A DNA stretch of 64,000 nt from Neosynechococcus sphagnicola sy1. Lineage in GTDB: Bacteria > Cyanobacteriota > Cyanobacteriia > Neosynechococcales > Neosynechococcaceae. Location: contig NZ_JJML01000025.1 in NCBI RefSeq assembly GCF_000775285.1, positions 1-64,000 of the forward strand, read 5' to 3'. A model generated the notes under the pieces. The model made no database searches and was not told the origin of the DNA. It was given only the letters and a program-made list of their open reading frames with translations. Shown piece by piece: positions 26,455-35,239 of this stretch; the stretch's first letter is position 1, and each line of letters starts with the position of its first letter. Made by a program: the position numbers and the translations under genes.

Positions 26455-27784
26455 TTATTTCTTACTGAGTTTAACCTTGACACCATCACGGGGCATAATC
26501 GTACCTGAAAAATATTGTGTGTCATAAGTAGTCCCAGGCTCAAGCTCTATTAAGTATTGCGAAAGGATACTCACTAACTTAACTTTTGTACAGAATAAGG
26601 TAAACGCCATTCCAATGCACTGTCGAGGGCCAGCACCAAAGGGAAAATAGTGGAAAGGAGGAGGCGCATCTATAAAGCGTTCAGGTATAAATTCATTAGG
26701 ATTCTGCCAATGATTAGGATTACGGTGGAATGCCCAGCTACTGATAAAGATTTGGGTTTTTTCCGGAATTTTGTAGTCCCCCAATGTTGGAGATTTTCCT
26801 GCAATAACTTCCCGAATAAATAAGGGTACAGCAGGATATAACCTCAATGTTTCCTTGATAACAAGATCAAGATAATGGAGTTGATTAATATCTGCGAGAT
26901 GGAATTCACCCTCATAATCTACGAGTAATTCACTCAGCTCAGCCTGCAATTTTTGCATGACTGCTGGGTTTTTAGCACATAAAAAATATAGCGGCAGCTA
27001 CGGCTTCGGCAACATTTCTTGTCCCTGCGGTAAAAGTTGTTGATAGTTCCTCTCGTAATTGTGTTACCGATAGTTTGGTATCCTTAATCACAAAAGATAA
27101 CAGGTCAATTCCCTGGGAATCGGTCTGCTGTTGGTGTTGATGAATTTGATCTTCAATGAAGGAATTCCATCGCTGTCGTTGCAGCCAAAATACTGGGTTT
27201 AGAGATAAAGGATAAGGCAAAAAAGCTTGTCCTCCCCGATTATTCATTTCCTGCATTAACATGTTAAAAGCATCGAAGTAGCTACTATCCATCTCAGTTC
27301 CTAGGATGGTGAGACCAAAGATCTGAAAGGATAAGTTCACCAATCCACTAAATAGCTCTACTGATTTAGGTATTGAGCTGGGCTGTAAAATTTCTAAATA
27401 ATTCGTGGTTTTTTGCTGAATAGTTGGCAAGATCCGCTCAAAATAATTGTCAATATGAGCGGCTGAAAAAGGGTGATTTTGGCGTTTGAATTCCCAGTCT
27501 TTTCCATTGCTCAAGAAAAGGCTGTCCCCCATCACTGGTTCAGCTGCACTGCGAGGAGCATTTTTGTAATAGTGATCGCGATCGCTAACTAACACTTTTT
27601 CAATTAAGCCTGAATCATTAATCAAAATATTGGCTTGATTGAACAACCAAAAACACATTATATCGCCATAAGCCAATCCATACTCATACAATCTAATATG
27701 AGAGGGCGTGTCTACAAAGTCTAAAGAATTGCCAATTAAAAATTTAGGTTCGGGGCCAGGAATACGGCTGAGATCGTTTGACAT
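26455..27784 (-). CDS. Cytochrome P450 with atypical I-helix, next to lipoxygenase (one frame break)
   Basis: Two overlapping pieces join into about 442 residues if one base is removed from an A6 run (26981-26986): ...AEAVAAAIF then LCAKNPAVMQKLQ. The K-helix is KETLR, and the heme loop is FGAGPRQCIG with the Cys ligand. The I-helix reads FTAGTRNVAEA, so the usual acid and Thr (AGxET) are replaced by Arg and Asn. Enzymes lacking this pair often rearrange hydroperoxides instead of using O2, as in CYP74 (family knowledge). Its place 187 bp downstream of a lipoxygenase gene on the same strand fits a hydroperoxide-processing role; this is inference. Confidence 0.82.
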
Positions 27785-27937
27785 ATGACCTTAACTCCCA
27801 AGAAAAAATGGAGGTTTATTAACTCCGGACGGCAGCTTTTAACTTGCTATTAGGAGTCTATAAATCGATCGATAACTATGCAATCATTAAATTCGGGTGT
27901 TGCTTAATCCAAGTATAAATTGAAGATCTTGACAATA

Positions 27938-27972
27938 TCACAAGCCAAGTACAGGTAAATTTTGTGATTCCC
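27938..27972. repeat. 35-bp repeat, copy A, at the lipoxygenase 3' end
   Basis: Matches 30129-30163 at 31 of 35 positions. The shared core is TCACAAGC..A.GTACAGGTAAAT, ending in GTGATT, with CACAA/TTGTG arms that can form a hairpin. It touches the stop codon of the lipoxygenase gene. Confidence 0.6.
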
Positions 27973-29654
27973 TAAATATTTGTACTATTAGGTACGTTGG
28001 AGGGCAAGAGAAATACATACGGCTCAAGTCGAGTCTCATTCCGTGCGGTAATTTTATCCTCGACTTTTTTCAAATTTCCCTGAAATTTAATTAATACATT
28101 CTGAGCCCGAACATCAACAAATTCATTGTCTGGATAGCCTAAGCGATTTGCCCGAAAAACAGAAAGAGTTTTCATTAGCTCTAATTGCTTTGCGGCTAGT
28201 TTTTGTGGAGGAAGAATTTTCAGAATCGTGGTTTCATCGATCGTCGGATCGCTACTCGGAGGGGCATAGGTAGCTAGGGGCATGTTAGGGACAAAGGCCA
28301 TGTAGTCGTATTGGGGATAATTCACCGCAGCGTGTTGTGGGCCACTGACAAAAATTAGCTGCGTTGCTATCTCAACTAACTGATCTAGGGTGGTAAGCTC
28401 ACCATTGGGAACCAATCCTTTGACATTTCCCCCCTCAGGAGAAATAAGCTTACTCACCCAATTCTTTAGTTCGGTATCCTTGAGGATTTTGTCTTGGGAC
28501 GTATAGTAGAGATTCAGATAATCCCTTACGTAGTTTTTAATTGCATCCCACAATAACAGTGCATCATCTCGGTAGGGGTAGTCGGGTAAGAAATTCTCGC
28601 CCTGTGCATCTAAATCGGTTTCCCCAATGCCTCGCCGGGTTAGCTCTTTCGGTACTGCAAACTCTGTAAAGTTTTCGAAGTATTCCTGGATGGCTGCTTT
28701 AATGACGCTGATGGAGGCTTCCAGTGTGCCCGCGAGCAGCGTATCTGCATAGCCACCTTTGCTGATCAATTGTTCTCGTGCTAGTTCATTGATTGCCAGA
28801 GTGAATTGAAAATGGGGCTTGAGGAGAATGGAAAGAGGATGATTGGGGGCTAGCTCATTGGCGGTGGCCAGCACAAATGGTTCTAAAACTAGATGCGTTC
28901 GACCTAGATGACTGATCGCTTCGTGATAGTTGCCATCTGCCATCTGGGCAAAGATTTTTGCCATAAACCAATGCATCCCATCCCTTGGGGTATATATTGG
29001 ATTGATTATCGGGTCAGGTTTCTGATTAATTTGAATGGCGATCGGTGCTAAATTCCCGCGATAATCACCATAACCTGTTGGTTTCCAGCAGTACAAGACT
29101 AAGGGAGCTGCAATGGTTTTTGTTCCTCTTTCGTAGTGTCCTGGGGTCAGTCCATCCAGCCCCTTATAGTTCGTGAGGAAGAGTCTCCCTTCAGCGATCG
29201 CCTCTGCCAACGTCTTTTTGGTTGACATAATTTTTTGAAACATGGCATCTGTGACCGGGAAGTTATCCGGTAATTTGCTAATTACGCGCTCAATGACCAT
29301 CGGGTTTGCACCCGCAATGCGTTGACGGGCAAAGACAGCATCATGTCGGAAGGTTTCTAGAACTGAGGGTTTGGGCAACAGTGGAAACATCTCCTGATAA
29401 TCTTCTAATTTCTCGAAGGGATCGAAGATATTCTCGATTTTGCTTGCTAGGGTATTCACAATTAAGGAAACCAGCCCCTTATCGCGCTCTAGCAAATATT
29501 TGAATGAAAACATTTCCGATTGAGGCAACGTTTTAATTAGTAGTATTCCCGCAGTCTGGCTATATTGATAGTCTTCTCGCTGTTGCGCGATCGCCTGATT
29601 TCGCTGTAGCTGCTGATCAGGAGTATCATCTTGGGGCAAACTCGGTGGGAGCAT
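27972..29654 (-). CDS. Lipoxygenase
   Basis: A non-heme iron dioxygenase of 560 residues that adds O2 to polyunsaturated fatty acids. The iron ligands are all visible: HEAISHLGRTH (the last two His), the third His and the Asn in PQHAAVNYPQYDY, and the C-terminal Ile of NSTNI. W and AK of HWFMAKIFAQMAD and EPFVLATANELAPNHP also match the family. There is no N-terminal PLAT domain, as in other short bacterial forms, and no peroxidase fusion. Codon use is more AT-rich than in the flanking housekeeping genes. The P450 gene lies just downstream; together they look like an oxylipin pathway. Confidence 0.92.
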   Translation of the reverse strand: MLPPSLPQDDTPDQQLQRNQAIAQQREDYQYSQTAGILLIKTLPQSEMFSFKYLLERDKGLVSLIVNTLASKIENIFDPFEKLEDYQEMFPLLPKPSVLETFRHDAVFARQRIAGANPMVIERVISKLPDNFPVTDAMFQKIMSTKKTLAEAIAEGRLFLTNYKGLDGLTPGHYERGTKTIAAPLVLYCWKPTGYGDYRGNLAPIAIQINQKPDPIINPIYTPRDGMHWFMAKIFAQMADGNYHEAISHLGRTHLVLEPFVLATANELAPNHPLSILLKPHFQFTLAINELAREQLISKGGYADTLLAGTLEASISVIKAAIQEYFENFTEFAVPKELTRRGIGETDLDAQGENFLPDYPYRDDALLLWDAIKNYVRDYLNLYYTSQDKILKDTELKNWVSKLISPEGGNVKGLVPNGELTTLDQLVEIATQLIFVSGPQHAAVNYPQYDYMAFVPNMPLATYAPPSSDPTIDETTILKILPPQKLAAKQLELMKTLSVFRANRLGYPDNEFVDVRAQNVLIKFQGNLKKVEDKITARNETRLEPYVFLLPSNVPNSTNI

Positions 29655-30518
29655 AGCGCAAATCTCCGAATTCTAAGTTTTCGCCGATTCAAGTATTAAA
29701 AGTTGAATGACCTAGTTCACCACCCATAGGAGGTATCAGAGACCTAGCCACCCATATTCAACCTGTTTTAGGACTGAAATCTGCTATTTCTCCCCTTGAT
29801 CAGGGTTGATATAGATGTCCTATAGCGAGCATGATTCTCGTACCTTATAAAGTTAGAAAACCGTGATGATCCTTCACTCGTGAACCGAGGCAAGGCCTCG
29901 AAAGCCTATAAATAGTACAAATAAATTGAAATGACAATTGCTAGTTTGGACAGACAGCAATTCTCCGATAAGTTCCGATAAGTTATGAGTAAACTACCAT
30001 TAAATGTTGCAAGTTTCCTAACAGATAAGGAAGCTAAATATTCTCGACCAGCGAAAAATCATAGACTAATATCATGTCCACATTCCTGGCAAGCTCTGGT
30101 ATCTCCACCATGGGTAATAAGCTGTTTGTCACAAGCTAGGTACAGGTAAATTGTGTGATTGCCAGAAAGGGTAGATTCATACCACTCATCAGCAACGCCA
30201 GATGACTGCTGCGAGGTAACTTCCTACTGCCATAGGGATTTTTAACCGCCAGCGATGCTCAGCATGAGAATAATTCTCGTTTTTTTGCCTAATTGCTAGG
30301 GCTGAAATGGTCATTCGCCTTCAAAACTTAAAAAGAAGTACAAAAGCACCAAAATGAGAATTACTGTTGAACCGCTATCTGAACCAAGTTTTGAAAAATG
30401 TGCTAACCTACTTCGGGTTATCTGGAGATACATCCAACTTCTTTAAACTACGTATTCTATTGCGATCGCAGCGCATGATTTAAAAAATATTTAGCTTGTA
30501 TTAACTTCAAGAAAGACT
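29655..30518. other. Long AT-rich intergenic stretch between lipoxygenase and RND genes
   Basis: About 860 bp without a supportable gene. It holds copy B of the 35-bp repeat and short repeats such as CCGATAAGTT twice near 29970. Divergent promoters for the lipoxygenase and efflux genes must lie here. Confidence 0.5.
30129..30163. repeat. 35-bp repeat, copy B, upstream of the lipoxygenase gene
   Basis: Second copy of the repeat at 27938-27972, in the same orientation, about 475 bp before the lipoxygenase start. The pair brackets the gene. Confidence 0.6.
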
Positions 30519-31754
30519 ATGCTTAGGGGTCGGCTCCAGTATTCGGGATGCGTGCTCAGTGCTCTGATGGGTACTGTCTTGGCTTTCGCCACTGGCTGTA
30601 GTAAACAAGCAGCAATTGCTCCGCCAGCCGCTTTCCCTGTGCAACTCCTAGAGCTGCAACCCGCCTCGGTTCAAGATACCACTGAGTTTGTGGGCAAGCT
30701 AGAAGCGATCGCCCAGGTGCAGGTGCGATCGGAAATTCAAGGCACCATCCAAGAGATTTTGGTGCGTGAAGGCGATCCCGTGGCTGCCGGAACGACATTG
30801 ATCAAACTCCAGCCCGATCAAACGGTGCCCCAGCTCCAAAGTGCTCAGGCTGCGGCCAATGGCGCTATCTTGGCACGGGCAACCGCATTTAAAGATCGTC
30901 AAGTTTCTCAAGCTCGGCTGTTAACGGCTCAGTCGGACTTAGACCTGGCTCAGACCAATTTTAAGCGCGCCCATTATCTCCTGAATGAAGGGGCGATCGC
31001 GACCCTGCGCTACGACGAGGCCAAAAACCAGCTGGATGCGGCCCGCAATCGACTCACTGCTGCTAAAGAGCAATTTCAGGCAGCAGATATTGCTATTTTG
31101 CAAGCCACCGCCAATGTTCACCAGGCTCAAGCTGAGGTAAAAGCAGCCAAGGTCAGTGTCGGATTTAAGCAAATCGTCGCTGCGATTCCTGGGATTGTGG
31201 GGGATTTACCCGAGCGGGTAGGGGACTATGTGACGACGGGACAGGTGGTCACCACCCTGACCCAAAACAATGCCTTGGATTTGCGCCTCTCCATTCCCTC
31301 CAATCGGCTGAATCAGTTGCGGTTGGGGTTGCCAGTCCAGTTGGTTAATCCCAACACCAAGGAACAGCTCACAACTGGCCGTATTAATTTCATTGCCCCC
31401 AGAGTGGATGCGGCCAATCAGGTGATTCTGGTCAAAGCTCGGTTTCCCAACAACGGCCATCGACTCAAGGATGGGCAGTTTGTGGAAGCATGGGTGATCT
31501 GGAGTCAACGCCCCGGAATTTTAATTCCGACCAATGCGGTCAAGCGACTGGCAGACCAGGCTTTTGTTTATGTCGCCCAAGCCGGAACGACCCCAGGGAA
31601 ATCCCAACAGATTGTACGCCAACGACCTGTGCGGTTGGGTACGATCCAAGCCGGAAAGTACCAGGTGCTGGAAGGATTAAGTCCGGGCGATCGCATTGCC
31701 GTGTCCAATATCCTCAAGCTCAAAGAGGGCACCCCTATTCAGCCCCAAACCTAG
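30519..31754 (+). CDS. RND efflux periplasmic adaptor (membrane fusion lipoprotein)
   Basis: 411 residues. A lipoprotein leader ends in the lipobox LAFATGC. A biotinyl-lipoyl-like half (VQVRSEIQGTIQEILVREGDPVAAGTTLIKL) leads into a coiled-coil hairpin (about 95-200, rich in Ala/Gln), the second lipoyl half and a beta-barrel (ALDLRLSIPSNRLNQL). The end is SPGDRIAVSNILKLKEGTPI. It links the inner-membrane pump to an outer-membrane channel. The pump gene follows 84 bp downstream, making an acrAB-like operon; no TolC gene is in the window. The substrate is unknown. Confidence 0.9.
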   Translation: MLRGRLQYSGCVLSALMGTVLAFATGCSKQAAIAPPAAFPVQLLELQPASVQDTTEFVGKLEAIAQVQVRSEIQGTIQEILVREGDPVAAGTTLIKLQPDQTVPQLQSAQAAANGAILARATAFKDRQVSQARLLTAQSDLDLAQTNFKRAHYLLNEGAIATLRYDEAKNQLDAARNRLTAAKEQFQAADIAILQATANVHQAQAEVKAAKVSVGFKQIVAAIPGIVGDLPERVGDYVTTGQVVTTLTQNNALDLRLSIPSNRLNQLRLGLPVQLVNPNTKEQLTTGRINFIAPRVDAANQVILVKARFPNNGHRLKDGQFVEAWVIWSQRPGILIPTNAVKRLADQAFVYVAQAGTTPGKSQQIVRQRPVRLGTIQAGKYQVLEGLSPGDRIAVSNILKLKEGTPIQPQT

Positions 31755-31838
31755 CTTTTGTTGGATGACGAATCGCCTCCACTCCTTGAGGCTGACAGCG
31801 GTTACAGGGCAGGAACTAAGTCAATGGTGAGTGAGTGA

Positions 31839-34800
31839 ATGAGCATTTCAGATACCTTCATCAAGCGCCCCGTCTTAACCACGGTTTGTTCCCTGGTGAT
31901 TCTCCTGGCGGGTTTGATTGCCTTACCCCTGCTGCCGATCGCCAAATTGCCCCAGATTGCCCCGTCGCGGGTGAATGTGGTCGCCACCTACAGTGGGGCG
32001 GATGCCAAAACCGCTGAAGACACGGTAACGACGATCGTGGAGCGGGAAATCAATGGGGTCGAGAACATGCAATATATGTCCTCGAACACCAGCAACAATG
32101 GGGTGAGCAATATTAGTGTGGCCTTCCCCACCGCGATCAATCGCAACGAGGCTCAGGTCAATGTCCAAAACCGAGTCTCCCAGGCAACGCCCAAACTGCC
32201 GGAGGTGGTGAATCAAACCGGGGTATCAGTCAAGGCGGCCTCTCCCAATATTCTGCTGGCCTACGCCGTCTATTCCGAGAAAAATGCCAAGGGACAGCCG
32301 ATTTATGACACCTCCTTTATCAGCAATTACATTGACCTGTTTGTCCTGGATGAAATCAAACGGATTTACGGGGTTGGGGATGCGCTGCTGTTAGGGGAAC
32401 GCAAGTATGCGATGCGAATCTGGCTTGATCCCAATCAACTAGCGGCGCGAAATCTGACCACCAGCGATGTGGTGACCGCCCTCCAGCAACAAAATATTCA
32501 GGTGGGAGCGGGTCGGATTGGTCAGGAACCCATTTCGCCGGACATCCAGTTTGCCATTCCCCTCCGAGCCGCCGGACGATTTAAAACAGCGGCCGAAGCC
32601 GCCAATCTAGTCCTGCGGGTGGGAGAGGATGGCACCCTGATTCGGATTAAAGATGTGGGGCGGGCGGAACTGGGAGCCGAAAACTATGACCTGAATGCCA
32701 CCTTTAATGGTGAACCAACGGCGGGTCTTACGATCTATCAATTGCCCGGTACCAATGCCCTGGATACCGCCAATAACATCAAAGACAAAATGGCGGAACT
32801 GGAGCAGAGCTTTCCCCCGGCCTCAAGGCGGAGATTGCCTTTGATACCAGCCTGTTTGTCGAGGTGGCGATTCAAGATGTGGTTTCCAACACCTTTCAAG
32901 CGATCGCCATGGCGGTTTTGACCATCTTGATTTTCCTTCAGGACTGGCGCTCCACCCTGATTCCCACCCTGTCGATGCCGATTGCAATGTTGGGTTCCCT
33001 GTCGGTGATTCTCGGTCTGGGGTTTGAACTCAACCTGCTGACCTTGTTTGGCATCATTCTGGCGATTGGGACGGTCACCGATGATGCCGTGGTGATTGTG
33101 GAATCGATTAAGGTCAAGCTAGAGGAGGGGGCAAGACCCTTGCAAGCGGCCCTGGATTCGATGCGGGAACTCAGTGGGGCGACGATTGCCTCGGCGTTGA
33201 CCCAACTGGCGGTGTTTCTGCCGGTGTGTTTCTTTCCAGGAACGACGGGCATTGTCTACCGTCAGTTTGCCGTCACCTTGTCTGCGGCCATTGTCTTTTC
33301 GACCTTTAATGCCCTCACCCTTTCTCCCACCCTGGGGGCCTTGCTGCTACGCCCTCCGGGACAGGCGAATACCATCATTGACCGGGGGGTTAACTTCCTG
33401 TTTGGTTGGTTGTTTCGCGGTTTTAATGTCGTCTTTGGGGCGATCGAGGGATTCTATGGCTGGCTGATCGAAAAACTCACCCAGATGCGCCTGCTGGTGA
33501 TGGTAATTTTTATCGGGGGGTTGCTGGCGACGGTGTTTATGTACCAACAGGTGCCCTCCGGTTTTATTCCAGAAGAAGATCAGGGCTATGCCTTTGTGAT
33601 TGGGCAGTCGCCCCCGGATGTTTCCCTGAGCTATACCCGCAATGAAGTGGCAAAGGTGAATCAAATTCTCCAGGACTTTCCCGAAATTAAATCCAATCTG
33701 GGCATCGCTGGCTATGGTTTTGATGGCAATGGCTATAACCAGTATCTGGTGTTTCTCAACTTCCAACCCTGGGAGGATCGTCCCGCTCCTGGTCAAACGG
33801 CCTTTGGTGTGCTGAGACGCCTGAATGCCCGACTCAGAAAGGAGATTACCGGCTCTCGCCCCGTGGCGGTGAATGCTCCTCCGGTGGATGGGCTAAGTAC
33901 TACGGGGGGATTTGAGTTTCAGTTGCAGAATCGGGGGGGCTGCCCGTTGAAGCCCTGATTGATACGGCCAACCAGGTGATTGCTGCGGCGAATCAACGAC
34001 CCGAACTGCAAAACGTGTATACCGGTTTTACCGCTGGGACGTCTCAACTGGAAGTGAATGTCAACCGTTCCCTGGCTAATTCCTTAAATGTAGATGTGGC
34101 GGAAGTTTTCAAAACCCTGCAAACCTATCTGGGGGGGAACTATGTCAATGACTTCGTGCTTGGGAATCGCCAATATCGGGTTTATGTGCAGGCAGAAGGC
34201 GATTACCGCACCGATCCCAAGGTGTTGCAACAGCTCTCGGTGCGATCGCGGGATGACAATCTGGTGCTATTGGGGAATTTGCTGACGATCAATTCCTTTG
34301 TTTCACCGCCGACCCTGACCCATTACAACGTCTATACGTCGATCAAAATCCAGGGTGGCCCGGCTCCCGGTTACAGTTCAGGACAGGCGATTCAAGCCAT
34401 GGATGAGGTGGCGGCGGCAGTCCTGCCAACGGGTTTTGGTTACGAATGGACAGGCGCTGCCTTAGAAGAAAAAGCAGCGGGGGGAGCTACCTTGATTCTG
34501 TTTGGCCTGGGATTTGTACTGGTATTTCTGGTTCTGGCTGCCCAATACGAAAGTTACATTGATCCGACGATCATTATGCTGACGGTTCCCCTCTCCACTC
34601 TGGGAGCGCTGCTCGCCATTTGGTTCCGAGCTAATTTCTTGCAGGTAGGGGGCATCTGGCCGATCATTAACAATGATATTTATGCCCAGGTGGGGCTGTT
34701 GATGCTGATTGGGATGTCGGCGAAAAACACGATTTTAATTGTGGAATTTGCTAACCAGTCGAAGGCCGAAGGCATGAGCATTACCCAGGCGGCGATTACC

Positions 34801-35043
34801 TCGGCGAAATCCCGGTTTCGCCCGATTATAATGACCGCTGTCTCTGGTTTGGTGGGGTACATCCCGCTGATGACGGCGGTGGGAGCGGGGGCTATGAGTC
34901 GCTGGTCGATCGGTACTGTCAGTTTTGGAGGATATCTGATTGCCACGATTTTAAGCCTAGGGCTGGCCCCGGTACTTTACATCGTAGTTAAGACGATAGA
35001 AAAGAATTTTTTCCAGGCAAATGTTCAAACTTCTGAATCCTAA
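31839..35043 (+). CDS. RND multidrug efflux pump, HAE1 type (frame broken twice)
   Basis: Three overlapping frames give about 1068 residues after two one-base repairs, the normal HAE1 length. Start: ISDTFIKRPVLTTVCSLVI (span 1). The middle has LVVVTVFLQDWR-like FLQDWRSTLIPTLSMPIAML and GTVTDDAVVIVESIK with the proton-relay Asp pair. The end has LFGLGFVLVFLVLAAQYES and the last spans. Breaks: one base missing near 32815-32821 (CCCCCGGCC) and one G missing in the G7 run at 33933-33939. All else is intact, so sequencing error is likely. It forms an operon with the adaptor. Confidence 0.88.
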
Positions 35044-35096
35044 CCTCCGAGCCATGGGGAAGCCCATTCAAGCAACCTTGGTGATGGATCTTCTTA

Positions 35097-35239
35097 GAGG
35101 ATGTTTTAAAAGGGTAGGCTTTAGCCTTAAATACAACTCAGAGGCGCGATCGCAAACCCTGGAACCCTGATTCTCTCGTATTAGCTTCTAGGTAGCTAGG
35201 GTGGTGAAACACACCCTGAAAGACTTTTAAAACATCCTC
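35097..35239. mobile_element. 143-bp MITE, copy 3
   Basis: One base differs from copies 1 and 2 (T at 35128). TTA target duplications lie at 35094-35096 and 35240-35242. The right-hand duplication is the TAA stop codon of the radical oxidase gene, so the insertion left that protein unchanged while separating it from its old 3' region. Confidence 0.85.
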
